A stretch of DNA of 64,000 nucleotides from Rhodomicrobium lacus. GTDB lineage: Bacteria > Pseudomonadota > Alphaproteobacteria > Rhizobiales > Rhodomicrobiaceae. Location of the stretch: NCBI RefSeq assembly GCF_003992725.1, contig NZ_RZNF01000003.1, positions 186,001 to 250,000 on the forward strand, read 5' to 3'. Below, one piece after another: positions 18,558-31,464 of this stretch. The notes under the pieces were generated by a model. That model did not search any database. It saw nothing but the letters and a program-made list of their open reading frames with translations, and was not told where the DNA came from. How positions within the stretch are numbered: the stretch's first letter is position 1; each line of letters opens with the position of its first letter. Both the position numbers and the translations under genes were made by a program.

Positions 18558-18625
18558 GACGCTCCCGCACGCACGTGTTGTGCCGGTGGGAGTAGATGAC
18601 GCTCGCACACGCAAGTGGTGTGCCG
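18558..18625. repeat. Short tandem direct repeat, 40-base period
   Basis: Two imperfect copies of a 28-base unit start at 18558 and 18598 (GACGCTCCCGCACGCACGTG... and GACGCTCGCACACGCAAGTG...), each ending TGCCG. They lie between map and the YidB-like gene. They could be twin regulator sites or chance; only two copies exist, so this is not a CRISPR. Confidence 0.4.
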
Positions 18626-18725
18626 CAACTCAACGGGCTTGCCGCCCCGTGGCAAACTGGCGCTTGCGATGGATTAATAAATATAGCTGATTGGTGTTTC
18701 ATTAAAATGCGAGGGAGTGTTCAAC

Positions 18726-19049
18726 ATGGGCCATTCAGATAATCCCGCCGAGAGCATAGTGAAGGGCTTTATTCAGGAACAGGGCGGCGTTAGCGGCCTG
18801 ATCAGCAAATTCGAGAAAGAAGGGCTCGGCCCCATCGTCCGGTCGTGGGTCGGCAAGGAAGAGAAACAGCCGATTTCCGCCGGTCAGATCCACCGCGCCC
18901 TCGGGTTTGAAACGTTGCAGAAGCTCGGGGCGAAAGTCGGTTTGTCGGCCGACGCAACCGCTGAAGCGTTGTCGGAACTCCTGCCGAAGACGGTCGGTAC
19001 GCTGACGGCCGGAGGCGCGACGCGCGCCCGATGGGACTGGCGGTACTAG
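18726..19049 (+). CDS. YidB-like DUF937 protein
   Basis: A 107-residue protein related to YidB/DUF937. The core FIQEQGGVSGLISKFEKEGLGPIVRSWVGKEEKQPISAGQIHRALG, then LQKLGAKVGLSADATAEALSELLPKTV, is the family signature of a small helical fold of unknown function. GAGGGAG lies before the ATG at 18726. The family usually continues with a glycine/leucine-rich end after LTPDG; here the frame ends in ATRARWDWRY, and an adjacent frame reads a GLAVLGQLG-like tail, so the 3' end may be frameshifted. A second DUF937 gene lies at 51310. Confidence 0.75.
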   Translation: MGHSDNPAESIVKGFIQEQGGVSGLISKFEKEGLGPIVRSWVGKEEKQPISAGQIHRALGFETLQKLGAKVGLSADATAEALSELLPKTVGTLTAGGATRARWDWRY

Positions 19050-19534
19050 GTCAATTGGGGAGACACGCTAAGAGGCGGCTTTGCCGACATCCGGCCTGGC
19101 CGCCGAAATGAAATCGCGCCGACGCGTCAGTCTTCCCGCAAAGGCATCGGCCTATATGCGCTGGTCTTGCAGCGCTCACGGATTTTGCGGCAAAGGGCGC
19201 GGCGTTCGCGAAGGTCTGAGGCACCGAGCCGGCTCCGCCGGGGGGCAGGCGTGGTCGCATCTGCATCGCCGCCCCTTTTCAGGGCGCCCGATGAGCAGCC
19301 CAGTCGACGAGGACCAGCCGTCCTGCCTGACGCCGACGCTGGATGAAAACAAGGGTCGGCCAAGTGTTGGCGATCTTCTCGAAGGTTCGACGCAACGCTT
19401 CCAGCAAGGGCCTATCTCGGCAGTTGACTTTGTCGCCCAAGTGACCCGATGACAGGGGCGACGAGGGCCCTTACAGCGCCCGATGCTTTCAACTGCGTCG
19501 CGCCGCGTCAGTCGCCCGCAACAAGGGGAAAGAC
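19050..19534. other. Intergenic region, no gene recognised
   Basis: About 485 bases. Short open frames exist on both strands but none has a ribosome-binding site plus a recognisable product. The last 40 bases (AAGGGGA before 19535) serve the next gene. Nothing else is seen. Confidence 0.4.
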
Positions 19535-21319
19535 ATGGCGCCTTGCCTGAGAGGACCGCTGCGCATCGCCCTTTTGCTGCTCGGTCTTGCCGTTCCGATC
19601 TCCGAGCGGGCCAGCGCCGCGATCGACCCAACCCTTGCTCTCTTCCTCGGATATTCGAAAGCGATCAACGCCGTCGCGATCTCGCCGAATGGCAGGCAGG
19701 CCGTCACCGGCGGCCAGGACAACCTCGTCAGGCTCTGGGACGTTCCGACCGGCCTCTTGCTGAGAACGCTGGATGCTCAGGCCATACGGATTTACGCGTT
19801 GGCGTTCTCTCCTGACGGGCAGTTCATTCTCGCGGCAGGCTCCGACGCCACACTGCGGCTGTTCGCGGTCAAGACGGGGGAACTCGTGACCACCATGGAG
19901 GGGCACGCAAGCGATGTTCTTTCGGTCGCCATCGCCCCCGACGGGCGGCGGGCTCTCTCGGCCAGCAAGGACAAGACGCTCAAGCTTTGGGATCTGGAAA
20001 CCGGCCAGCTTGCCAAAACCCTCGAAGGCCATTCCAGCGACGTGACGGCGGTCGTCTTCGCACCCGATGGCGGCCGGGCGTTGTCGGCCAGCGCGGACAA
20101 GACGCTTAAACTCTGGAACCTTGAAACGGGGCAGCCGGAAAGCACCTTTGAAGGTCATGGCGATGCCGTGACTTCGCTCGCGGTCTCACCGGACGGGTTG
20201 CAGGCCGTTTCCGCGAGCAAGGACAAGACGCTCAAGCTCTGGGACATCGGAAGCGGCCAACTTCTCAAAACCTTCGAGGGGCATTCCTCGGAAACAACGA
20301 CGCTCGCATTCGCGAATGGTGGCCGCATCCTTTCCGGAGGCGCCGACCGGACGCTGAAACTATGGGATGCGCAGACAGGCGCATTGGTCAGGACGTTCGA
20401 AGGGCATGCGGACGCGGTCGCATCGGTTGCGGTGTCTGTCGACGGAAGCCTCGCCATTTCGGGAAGCCCGGACAAGATGCTCAAGATATGGGACGTGGAC
20501 GGGGGACACGTTCGGCGGGCCATCGATCTTCAATCCGAAACCTTTTCGCCGAACGGCTATCGCAATTTCTTCAAGGGCGTCTCCGCCGCCAAAACCGCCG
20601 ATCCCGCCGATGTCGACAAGCGGCTGCGAGAGAAAGGCATGAAGAGGGGCGATCCGGTGTTCCTGCGCATTTTCAAGGCCGATCTTGAAGCAGAACTCTG
20701 GATAAAGGGCGTGGACGGCTTCGCGCTGTTCGCGACCTATCCGATTTGCGCCTGGTCGGGCCAGCTCGGACCGAAACTCGCTGAAGGCGATGCGCAGACG
20801 CCGGAAGGCTTCTATACGATCGGCAAGGGCCAGCTCAATCCGAACAGCCGCTATCATCGCGCCTTCAACATCGGTTACCCGAACCTGTTCGACCGGGCTT
20901 ACAGCCGAACCGGCTCGCACCTCATGGTGCATGGCGCCTGCGCGTCCATCGGCTGCTATGCCATGACGGACGCTTTCATCGATGAGCTTTGGCTGCTCGT
21001 CACCGCCGCGCTCGACGCCGGACAGGAAAGGGTCGGCGTGCATGCCTTTCCGTTCCGCATGACAGACGAGCGTCTCGCCGCGTTCGACTGGCATCCGTGG
21101 GCGGAGTTCTGGCGCGACCTGAAACCGGCTTACGATCTTTTCGACGAAAGCCGCATCCCGCCTCAGGTCAGCGTTTGCAACAAGCGCTACGTGGTTCAGC
21201 CTGGCCGGACGGACAGCAAGAGCGCGCCCGCGTTGCGGGTGGCCTGCCCGCAGCCACCCTTGGCTGCAAGCAGATTGGCGCCGGTGGCCCTGCCGAAGCC
21301 GGACCACCGATTTCCCTGA
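19535..21319 (+). CDS. WD40 beta-propeller fused to a YafK-type L,D-transpeptidase domain
   Basis: A 594-residue exported protein with an unusual architecture. A signal peptide (about 1-29, ending ASAA) is followed by seven WD40 repeats (about 36-330), each closing with LKLWD-like strands, enough for one full propeller. From about residue 355 to 545 a YkuD/YafK domain follows: QTPEGFYTIGKGQLNPNS, FNIGYPNLFDRAYSRTGSH and the catalytic LMVHGACASIGCYAMTD, with His466 and nucleophile Cys474. YafK/DpaA enzymes act on meso-diaminopimelate crosslinks or release Lpp-type proteins from peptidoglycan. The propeller would work in the periplasm, perhaps to hold a partner. It is not in an operon. Confidence 0.85.
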   Translation: MAPCLRGPLRIALLLLGLAVPISERASAAIDPTLALFLGYSKAINAVAISPNGRQAVTGGQDNLVRLWDVPTGLLLRTLDAQAIRIYALAFSPDGQFILAAGSDATLRLFAVKTGELVTTMEGHASDVLSVAIAPDGRRALSASKDKTLKLWDLETGQLAKTLEGHSSDVTAVVFAPDGGRALSASADKTLKLWNLETGQPESTFEGHGDAVTSLAVSPDGLQAVSASKDKTLKLWDIGSGQLLKTFEGHSSETTTLAFANGGRILSGGADRTLKLWDAQTGALVRTFEGHADAVASVAVSVDGSLAISGSPDKMLKIWDVDGGHVRRAIDLQSETFSPNGYRNFFKGVSAAKTADPADVDKRLREKGMKRGDPVFLRIFKADLEAELWIKGVDGFALFATYPICAWSGQLGPKLAEGDAQTPEGFYTIGKGQLNPNSRYHRAFNIGYPNLFDRAYSRTGSHLMVHGACASIGCYAMTDAFIDELWLLVTAALDAGQERVGVHAFPFRMTDERLAAFDWHPWAEFWRDLKPAYDLFDESRIPPQVSVCNKRYVVQPGRTDSKSAPALRVACPQPPLAASRLAPVALPKPDHRFP

Positions 21320-21563
21320 AACGAACGCGTTGGCCGCGCGGGCAATCGTCGAGAAGGAAGAGCGAAAGTCAGCCTTCCCCCTGGTTCGAAGGCAACGACT
21401 GAGTTGCCTGCGAAGCCGCGGCAGCGACCGAAAGCCCTTTGCTGCTGCGCGTGGCGCATTCTGGAAGCGGAGCTGGCCCGTTTCGCCGGTGTCCGAGGCA
21501 AGCTGACCGTAGCTTACCGAAGACGCAGGATTAACAGTCGGGCAGTCAGCTCACAGCCGCCCA

Positions 21564-22007
21564 TCACCTATGCCGGTCCAGTGAAATCGCGAGGCCGCTC
21601 AGATCGAGGTTGGCCAGCAGCCCGACCTGGCTACCCGTGAGTTCCAGTACCGCGCCCTTCTGATTGGTCAGCACGATAGCGCGGGCACCCCGCCCCACCG
21701 CAAGTCCCGCACCAGCGGCACCATAGACGCCCTCGACATCCCTCGGCGACCAGATGTTGCTCACCCTTCCGCGCAGCACGGTCTTCGAACCTCCGAAGAC
21801 GAGCCCGTAATCGAGGCCTCCGGTCGAGAGCGCATAGCGCCTACCCTGAAAGACGAGTGAGCCGCTGCCCCCGGAGCCACCGATGACCCAACCGGCCTTG
21901 TAGATGGTCAGCGTCACCGTTCCGCTGTCGGCGTAGCTCGCCGACGAGAGGCCAACAAACGCGATGAACGCAATCAGCCCGGCGCGGGCGGCCTTTAAAA
22001 GTCTCAT
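21564..22007 (-). CDS. Secreted protein of unknown function, Gly-rich
   Basis: A 147-residue product with a clear signal peptide (MRLLKAARAGLIAFIAFVGLSSASYA). The mature part is beta-rich and glycine-rich (AGWVIGGSGGSGSLVFQGRRYALSTGG, then GVYGAAGAGLAVGRGARAIVLTNQKGAVLELTG). This pattern recalls small periplasmic proteins of the DUF1134/EipA or SYLF-like type, but I cannot assign it firmly. GGGGGAG just before the ATG supports the start. It stands alone between the WD40-YafK gene (convergent) and the greA terminator. Confidence 0.7.
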   Translation of the reverse strand: MRLLKAARAGLIAFIAFVGLSSASYADSGTVTLTIYKAGWVIGGSGGSGSLVFQGRRYALSTGGLDYGLVFGGSKTVLRGRVSNIWSPRDVEGVYGAAGAGLAVGRGARAIVLTNQKGAVLELTGSQVGLLANLDLSGLAISLDRHR

Positions 22008-22154
22008 GTTATCTCCCCCTGAATTGTGCCTGCGTGTCCCGGGAATACCCTACCGGACCTTCTGGAGTAAAATAGGGAGGCAATATGTTCACATCGCGTG
22101 CCGGAGCGCGCGAGCGCACCTGATCGCAAGAGCATGACGCGATCAGCCCGATGC

Positions 22155-22183
22155 AAAAAAAAGCCGCCTGGCCGGCGGCTTTG
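22155..22183 (-). terminator. Intrinsic terminator of greA
   Basis: On the minus strand a GCCGCC/GGCGGC stem (plus-strand 22163-22179) is followed by eight T residues. It lies 34 bases after the greA stop and is the most canonical Rho-independent terminator in the window. Confidence 0.9.
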
Positions 22184-22216
22184 CTACAGGAGCGTACGGA
22201 ATGAAGTTTTCTCGCC

Positions 22217-22696
22217 TTAGCCGAGGAACGCGACTTTCAGGATCTCGTAAGACTTCGCGCCACGCGGCGTGTTCACCTCGACGGAATCGCCAGCTTTCTT
22301 GCCGATGAGCGCGCGCGCGATCGGAGAACCGATGGAAACCTTTCCGTTCCGGACATCGGCTTCGAGATCGCCGACAATCTGATACTTCACCTCTTCCTCG
22401 GTGTCCTCGTCGACGAGCGTCACCGTCGCGCCAAACTTCACCGTCTCGCCGGAAAGCTTGGAGATGTCGATCACTTCGGCGCGGCTGAGCTTGTCTTCGA
22501 GGTCTGCCACCTTGGCCTCGTTCATGCCCTGCGCTTCCTTCGCGGCATGATATTCGGCATTTTCGGAAAGGTCGCCGTGTGACCGCGCCTCCGCGATGGC
22601 CTTGATGATCCGCTGACGCTCGACGCTTCTCAGATATTTAAGCTCGGCCTCAAGCGCTGCATGCCCCTGGGCAGTCATCGGCACTTTTTCGCTCAT
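22217..22696 (-). CDS. greA: Transcription elongation factor GreA
   Basis: A 159-residue protein that stimulates transcript cleavage in backtracked RNA polymerase. The N-terminal coiled coil (about 10-75) contains the tip motif [19 protein letters not shown] with the acidic D/E pair needed for cleavage; the C-terminal FKBP-like domain ends with [12 protein letters not shown]. The start at 22696 ([15 protein letters not shown]) has GGGGAGAA upstream; a longer frame begins 111 bases earlier without support. It follows carB by 116 bases in the same direction, a neighbourhood often seen in Hyphomicrobiales. Confidence 0.96.
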   Translation of the reverse strand: MSEKVPMTAQGHAALEAELKYLRSVERQRIIKAIAEARSHGDLSENAEYHAAKEAQGMNEAKVADLEDKLSRAEVIDISKLSGETVKFGATVTLVDEDTEEEVKYQIVGDLEADVRNGKVSIGSPIARALIGKKAGDSVEVNTPRGAKSYEILKVAFLG

Positions 22697-22812
22697 CCCC
22701 AATTCTCCCCAGGTCCGGAGAAACTCCCCCCGGAACCGTTCATCCATCTGAAAGTGGAATTCGACAAAAAGCAATGCATGCCGGACCGCCCTCCGGAACC
22801 GGCACACACAGT

Positions 22813-26142
<3,330 letters not shown>

Positions 26143-26421
26143 ACTTCTGGCGCTCGGGTTTCGTCGCGTTATAAAGGAAGCGGGCGACGATTCAACAACA
26201 GCGTGGAAGCGAGCTTACACGAATGCGCATTTTGGAGGCAGCCATGCTGCCGCCGCGGCACCGAATAGCCGCCTTGTTTCGCAATTCCCGCGTCTTCCCT
26301 CTTTTGTGAATGACTAGCCGCGAGCGCGGCCTTAAGGCGCGGTGCTGCGCCCCCGAAAAAGGCAAAAAAACGATCCCGCGGCTGTGGACTGACAGGGGCC
26401 GCATCACTATCATGCGCCGCC

Positions 26422-28407
26422 ATGGAACATTTCGCACTCGCCAAAGAATTTCCGCCAGCCTCCGAAGCGGACTGGCGCGCCATTGTGGAAAAGGCGCTGA
26501 AGGGCGCGCCTTTCCGCGTGCTCGAAAACCAGCTTTATGAAGGCTTCGCGACGTCGCCGCTCTATACCGGCGCAGCCACGTCGCCCGCGCGTCACGGCCA
26601 GCGCGGCTGGCTCATCGTGCAGCCTCTCGCGGGGGCATCGCTTGCCGACGCAGAGCGGCAACTGGCCGACGATCTTGCGAACGGCGCGACGGCGCTGAGC
26701 CTGGATCTCGCCAACGGTCCCGCCATTCGCAAGGCCGCCGAGCTTGGGGCCGTACTGGATGCGGGCGTGCCGATTTTTCTCGCGGGCGGCAGCACCCCCG
26801 CAGATGCCGCGTTCCTTCTCGCGAAAGCGGACAAGACAATTGTCGGCACCACCGGATTCGACCCGATCACCGCTTTCGCCGTTGCGGGCGAGGTTCCTGC
26901 CGACCGGAAAGCCGCACTCGCCGATACGGTCGACGCGGCGCTTGCCATTCGCGAACGTTTCCCGAACGTAACCCCGTTCCTTGCGTCGAGCCGGGCCTGG
27001 AACGGCGCGGGCGGTTCCGTTGTGGACGAACTCGGCTTCACGCTCGCCGCGGCGGTGGCCTATTGGCGCGCTCTCGAAGCCGCCGGGCTTTCGCGCGAGG
27101 ACGCCTCGCGCGCCATCGGCTTCAAGCTGTCCGCCTCCGCCGACCTGTTCCTCACGATTGCGGCCTTCCGCGCCATCCGCCTTCTCTGGGCCCGCGCCCA
27201 TGAAGCGGCAGGCGTGGCGCCAAACGAGCATATTCTTCTCTACGCGAAGACACCGCCCCGTATCCTCTCCGTCTACGATCCGCACGTAAACATGCTGCGC
27301 TCGACCGCGAGCGTTTTCGGCGCGGCCATCGGCGGAGCGAGCGCCATCGAAGTTCACCCATTCGACGAGGCCGCGACCGAGCCCACGCCCCTTTCACGGC
27401 GCATCGCGCGCAATACCGGGCTTGTGCTCCAGAGCGAAGCCTGGCTATCCGCCGTCGCCGACCCCGCCGCCGGTTCGTCCTATGTCGAAACGCTCACCGA
27501 AAACCTCGCGGCGTCGGCCTGGGCGCTCTTCCGCGAGGTTGAAGCCAAGGGCGGCCTGCTCAAGGCGCTCGAAAGCGGCTTCGTTTCGGCTCGCCTGCAA
27601 GAAACCGCCGACAAGCGCGACCGTGCCATCGCTCACCGCAAGGAAAAGATAACCGGCGTTTCGGTCTTCCCGAACCTCAACGAGAAGATCGCCTTCGAAG
27701 AACCTGCCTCCATCATCGCGGAAGAAGCGCATCCCACCGTCGATTTCGCGCTTCCCGCCCCCGGCACGGGCGAACGCTTTGCGGCGCTTGTTGCGGCGGC
27801 CGCACGCGGCGTGCCGTTGCCGGAACTGCGCTCCGCTTCGCGCGTCGTCTGCGACCTGATCGCGACCGGCCCGCTCGACGTCGCCCGGCGCGACGCAGAA
27901 CCTTTCGAAGTGCTGCGCCAGCGCGCCGACTTCGCACTCGCCAGCATCGGTTCCAGACCGCCCCTGTTCCTCGCGCTTCTCGGCTCGCCGTCGGACTACC
28001 GCGCGCGGTCGCTCTGGGTCCAGAGCTTCTTCGCTGCGGGCGGTATCGAGACCATCGTGCCCGAGGAAGGCTTCACCGATGTCGAAAAACTCGCGGCTGC
28101 GTTCAAGCAGAGTCCGGCGCCGATCGCCTGTTTGTGCTCGTCCAACGCGACCTATGCCGAGTTGAAGGGAGCAGCCGCCGCGCTGAAGCGTGCGGGCGCG
28201 AGCCACGTTTATCTCGCCGGCCCGGCGGCCTTGCTCTCGACGCTTGATCCGCATGACCGGACGGCCGTCGACCGCCTCGTCTATGAAGGCTGCAATGCGC
28301 TGGCCATCCTGGAAGAAGCGCAGCGCATCCTGCGTGTCGAGGAACTGGCGGAGGCCGCCGGTCTTGAGGCGGAGGATGAAAACTTCGGTGCATTCGACGA
28401 AGCTTGA
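26422..28407 (+). CDS. mutA: Methylmalonyl-CoA mutase, small (beta) subunit
   Basis: A 661-residue non-catalytic partner in the heterodimeric mutase that interconverts succinyl-CoA and (R)-methylmalonyl-CoA. It keeps the TIM-barrel fold of the family (SPLYTGAATSPARHGQRGW, then GGSTPADAAFL and SVYDPHVNMLRSTASVFGAAIGGA), but its C-terminal Rossmann part lacks the D-x-H-x-x-G cobalamin motif, as expected for the small subunit. It precedes mutB by 174 bases that contain a strong hairpin. The pair serves propionate, odd-chain and ethylmalonyl-type carbon metabolism. Confidence 0.93.
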   Translation: MEHFALAKEFPPASEADWRAIVEKALKGAPFRVLENQLYEGFATSPLYTGAATSPARHGQRGWLIVQPLAGASLADAERQLADDLANGATALSLDLANGPAIRKAAELGAVLDAGVPIFLAGGSTPADAAFLLAKADKTIVGTTGFDPITAFAVAGEVPADRKAALADTVDAALAIRERFPNVTPFLASSRAWNGAGGSVVDELGFTLAAAVAYWRALEAAGLSREDASRAIGFKLSASADLFLTIAAFRAIRLLWARAHEAAGVAPNEHILLYAKTPPRILSVYDPHVNMLRSTASVFGAAIGGASAIEVHPFDEAATEPTPLSRRIARNTGLVLQSEAWLSAVADPAAGSSYVETLTENLAASAWALFREVEAKGGLLKALESGFVSARLQETADKRDRAIAHRKEKITGVSVFPNLNEKIAFEEPASIIAEEAHPTVDFALPAPGTGERFAALVAAAARGVPLPELRSASRVVCDLIATGPLDVARRDAEPFEVLRQRADFALASIGSRPPLFLALLGSPSDYRARSLWVQSFFAAGGIETIVPEEGFTDVEKLAAAFKQSPAPIACLCSSNATYAELKGAAAALKRAGASHVYLAGPAALLSTLDPHDRTAVDRLVYEGCNALAILEEAQRILRVEELAEAAGLEAEDENFGAFDEA

Positions 28408-28414
28408 TGGCGAT

Positions 28415-28449
28415 GAAGCGTCGCGCTTTTCTGAAGAGCACGACGCTTC
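28415..28449. other. Hairpin in the mutA-mutB spacer
   Basis: Perfect nine-base arms GAAGCGTCG / CGACGCTTC, extended inward by a GCTTTT/AAGAGC-like pairing, lie eight bases after the mutA stop. It has no T-run. It may stabilise the mutA mRNA end or tune mutB expression. Confidence 0.45.
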
Positions 28450-28581
28450 GGTAACAGATTTCAATCGGCCTGCCTTCGGTCAAAAGACGCGCCGAGGAGC
28501 CGAACTCAATGCATCGGTCAATACGCGCTGGGGTGATCGACCCGCAGCGGCGTTGGCCGGGCGGGACACTGGAAGCGAACG

Positions 28582-30744
28582 ATGACGAATTCTCCGTTGC
28601 CGGATTTCTCGAAGATCGAGTGGCAGACGCCGAGCCTTGCGGGCGCCCCCTTCGGCGAGGCCGCCGAGACGCCGGAGGGCATCCAACTCAAACCCGCCTA
28701 CGGCCCCGCCGACATCGAAGGCCTCGACTTCCTGAATACCTATCCGGGGCTCGCACCGTTCCTTCGCGGGCCTTACCCCACGATGTACGTCCAGCAGCCC
28801 TGGACGGTTCGCCAATATGCGGGCTTCTCGACCGCCGAGGACTCGAACGCCTTCTACCGCCGCAATCTCGCGGCGGGCCAGAAGGGTCTTTCCATCGCCT
28901 TCGACCTCGCCACCCATCGCGGCTATGACAGCGATCACCCGCGCGTGCGCGGCGACGTCGGCATGGCGGGCGTGGCCATCGATTCGATCTACGACATGCG
29001 CACGCTGTTCGACGGCATCCCGCTCTCGGAAATGAGCGTGTCCATGACCATGAACGGCGCGGTACTGCCGATCCTCGCGCTGTTCATCGTGGCGGGCGAG
29101 GAGCAAGGCGTGAAGCCCGCGCAGCTCTCCGGCACGATCCAGAACGACATCCTCAAGGAATTCATGGTGCGGAACACCTATATCTATCCGCCCCTGCCCT
29201 CGATGCGCATCATCTCGGACATCTTCGCCTATACGAGCGCGAACATGCCGAAGTTCAACTCGATCTCGATTTCCGGCTATCACATGCAGGAAGCGGGCGC
29301 GACCGCGGACCTCGAACTCGCCTACACGCTGGCAGACGGCGTGGAATATGCGCGCGCGGGCAAGGCCGCCGGGCTCGACATCGACGCCTTCGCGCCTCGC
29401 CTGTCGTTCTTCTGGGCCATCGGCATGAACTACTTCATGGAAGTAGCCAAGATGCGCGCGGGCCGCGCGCTCTGGGCGCGGCTCATGAAGGCCGAGGGCG
29501 CAAAGTCGCCGAAGTCCATGAGCCTTCGCGCGCACTGTCAGACAAGCGGCTGGTCGCTCACCGCGCAGGACGTCTTCAACAACGTGACGCGCACCTGCGT
29601 GGAAGCCTTCGCGGCGACGCATGGCGGCACGCAATCGCTCCATACCAACGCACTCGACGAAGCGCTCGCGCTGCCGACCGATTTCTCGGCCCGCATCGCG
29701 CGCAACACGCAGCTTTTCATCGAATATGAAACCGGCACGACCCGCACCATCGACCCGTGGGGCGGCAGCTATTACGTCGAGCGGCTCACCTATGAGCTTG
29801 CGAAGAAGGCGTGGGAGCATATCGAGGAAGTCGAGCGTCTCGGCGGCATGGCGAAGGCCATCGACGCGGGCGTTCCGAAGCTTCGCATCGAGGAAGCCGC
29901 CGCACGCACGCAGGCCCGCATCGACAGCGGCAAGCAGGTCATCGTCGGCGTGAACAGATATCAGCCGTTGAACGAAGCGCCCATCGAGGTGCTGAAGGTC
30001 GACAATTCGGCGGTGCGCGCAGCCCAGATCGAGAAGCTGGAGCGTCTGCGTGGCGAGCGCGACGGCGCGGCTGTCGCGCCGGCGCTCGAAGCGCTCACCA
30101 ACGCGGCGGCAAGCGGCGGCGGCAATCTGCTCGCGCTCGCGGTCGACGCGGCCCGCGCGAAAGCGACCGTCGGCGAAATTTCAGATGCGCTCGAAAAGAT
30201 CTATGGTCGCCATCGGGCGGAAACACGCGCCATCTCGGGGGTTTACCGGGCGGAGGTCGGCTCGATGGAAAACAAGGTTCCACATGTCATCGCCTTGTGC
30301 GAGGCGTTCGAGAAGGAAGACGGGCGCCGCCCGCGTCTGCTCGTGGCCAAGGTCGGTCAGGACGGCCACGACCGCGGCCAGAAGGTGATCGCGTCCGCCT
30401 TCGCGGATCTCGGCTTCGACGTGGACATCGGCGCGCTGTTCGCGACGCCCGCCGAAGTGGCGCGGCAGGCGGTGGAAAACGACGTGCACATCGTCGGCGT
30501 GTCGTCGCTGGCGGCGGGCCATCTTACGCTCGTGCCGGAATTGAAGCGCGAACTTGAGGCGCAGGGGCGGCCCGACATCCTCATCGTCGCTGGCGGCGTC
30601 ATCCCGCCGGATGATTACGACGCGCTCTACAAGGCGGGCGCGGTGGCGATCTTCGGCCCTGGCACGAACATCGTGGATGCGTCGACCGACCTTCTGGCCA
30701 AGCTCAACGCGCATCTCGGCTACACGAAGCTCGCGGCGGAGTGA
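28582..30744 (+). CDS. mutB: Methylmalonyl-CoA mutase, large (alpha) subunit
   Basis: The 720-residue catalytic subunit. The substrate barrel ([25 protein letters not shown], with the mutase-specific YAGFSTAE and RIARNTQL segments) is followed by the cobalamin-binding domain, where DGHDRG (Asp594, His596, Gly599) supplies the lower axial ligand, then [16 protein letters not shown] and [12 protein letters not shown]. It rearranges methylmalonyl-CoA through adenosylcobalamin radicals. No meaB chaperone or epimerase gene is adjacent. The hairpin at 30783-30808 may end the transcript. Confidence 0.97.
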   Translation: MTNSPLPDFSKIEWQTPSLAGAPFGEAAETPEGIQLKPAYGPADIEGLDFLNTYPGLAPFLRGPYPTMYVQQPWTVRQYAGFSTAEDSNAFYRRNLAAGQKGLSIAFDLATHRGYDSDHPRVRGDVGMAGVAIDSIYDMRTLFDGIPLSEMSVSMTMNGAVLPILALFIVAGEEQGVKPAQLSGTIQNDILKEFMVRNTYIYPPLPSMRIISDIFAYTSANMPKFNSISISGYHMQEAGATADLELAYTLADGVEYARAGKAAGLDIDAFAPRLSFFWAIGMNYFMEVAKMRAGRALWARLMKAEGAKSPKSMSLRAHCQTSGWSLTAQDVFNNVTRTCVEAFAATHGGTQSLHTNALDEALALPTDFSARIARNTQLFIEYETGTTRTIDPWGGSYYVERLTYELAKKAWEHIEEVERLGGMAKAIDAGVPKLRIEEAAARTQARIDSGKQVIVGVNRYQPLNEAPIEVLKVDNSAVRAAQIEKLERLRGERDGAAVAPALEALTNAAASGGGNLLALAVDAARAKATVGEISDALEKIYGRHRAETRAISGVYRAEVGSMENKVPHVIALCEAFEKEDGRRPRLLVAKVGQDGHDRGQKVIASAFADLGFDVDIGALFATPAEVARQAVENDVHIVGVSSLAAGHLTLVPELKRELEAQGRPDILIVAGGVIPPDDYDALYKAGAVAIFGPGTNIVDASTDLLAKLNAHLGYTKLAAE

Positions 30745-30782
30745 CAAGAAGCCACATTGCGCTTTGCAAGGATACTTTCGGA

Positions 30783-30808
30783 GGAGAGCCGTAAAGGGCG
30801 GCCTCTCC
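30783..30808 (+). terminator. Candidate terminator between mutB and the toxin-antitoxin pair
   Basis: GGAGAG-CCG and CGG-CCTCTCC arms with one bulge enclose a TAAAGGG loop, 39 bases after the mutB stop and 20 before the convergent antitoxin stop. No T-run, so only moderate support. Confidence 0.4.
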
Positions 30809-30827
30809 GTGGCTTGCGGTAATGATG

Positions 30828-31199
30828 TCAGACTAAATCTTCCAGGCCGATACCGAGAGCGTCGGCCAGTTTTTTCATGGTCTTAAGGCCCCCCTCCTTT
30901 TTTCCGGTTTCGATTTCGGAAATGTAGGACTGGGCGACCTCCGCCTTCTCGGCGAGCGCCGCACTCGTAAGCCGCCGATGCTCGCGCCACAATCGCAGCG
31001 GACTTTCACCGGCAAGAAGCCGGTCGACAAACTCCGATGGAAGCAATTCTTCCTCGCCAGCGGAAAGCTTGCGGAGGACTTCATCGCCCGCGGCGATATC
31101 GGCCGCATCTTCCACTGCTTCAAGAAGGCGGTTGTAGTCTGTCTCCGGAAGGATCACCAGACGCTCGCCGGATGGGGTTACGATGGTTTGCGTATTCAT
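30828..31199 (-). CDS. Antitoxin with Xre-type helix-turn-helix (HigA-like)
   Basis: A 123-residue protein. Residues 70-123 form a Cro/CI-type HTH (RLWREHRRLTSAALAEKAEVAQSYISEIETGKKEGGLKTMKKLADALGI); the N-terminal half (ERLVILPETDYNRLLEAVED) looks like the toxin-binding or dimerisation part. The start at 31199 (MNTQTIVTPSGERL) is four bases beyond the toxin stop, so both are on one mRNA. It should bind the toxin and repress the palindromic operator at 31465-31483. Confidence 0.85.
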   Translation of the reverse strand: MNTQTIVTPSGERLVILPETDYNRLLEAVEDAADIAAGDEVLRKLSAGEEELLPSEFVDRLLAGESPLRLWREHRRLTSAALAEKAEVAQSYISEIETGKKEGGLKTMKKLADALGIGLEDLV

Positions 31200-31203
31200 T
31201 CTC

Positions 31204-31458
31204 TCACTCGTAAGCTTCTCCGCGAGGAGCAATCTTGAGGATTGCAAGCACCTCGCCGTTCTCGGTGAAGATAACGCGCCAGTCCCCGATGCGAAGTCTT
31301 CGCAATCCGTTTGAGCCCTTCAGCGTTTTTACATTGTTCGCCAACGAATCCGGGTCCGTCGCATAGTGCTCGATCTTGGCTCGGATCGTTGCAGCAACGT
31401 TCGCAGGCATTCGTTTGAGCGCCTTTGCCGCCTCTCTGGTGAAGGTTATAGCCAGCAT
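31204..31458 (-). CDS. RelE/ParE-superfamily toxin (HigB-like)
   Basis: An 84-residue toxin whose fold is indicated by LAITFTREAAKALKRMPANVAATIRAKIEHYA, LRRLRIGDWRVIFTENGEVLAILKIAPRGEAYE. The GDWRVIF strand and the R-x-G-x-W-R pattern are typical of RelE-like mRNA interferases, which cleave mRNA at the ribosome. Gene order is toxin first, as in HigBA, and the promoter must lie just upstream of 31458. Length is normal and no frame break is present, so it is likely active. RelE versus ParE activity cannot be decided from sequence. Confidence 0.85.
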   Translation of the reverse strand: MLAITFTREAAKALKRMPANVAATIRAKIEHYATDPDSLANNVKTLKGSNGLRRLRIGDWRVIFTENGEVLAILKIAPRGEAYE

Positions 31459-31464
31459 GCCGCA

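Noticed and set aside
18558-18625. CRISPR-like repeats
   Set aside because: Only two imperfect 28-base units with a 12-base gap, no further copies and no cas genes.
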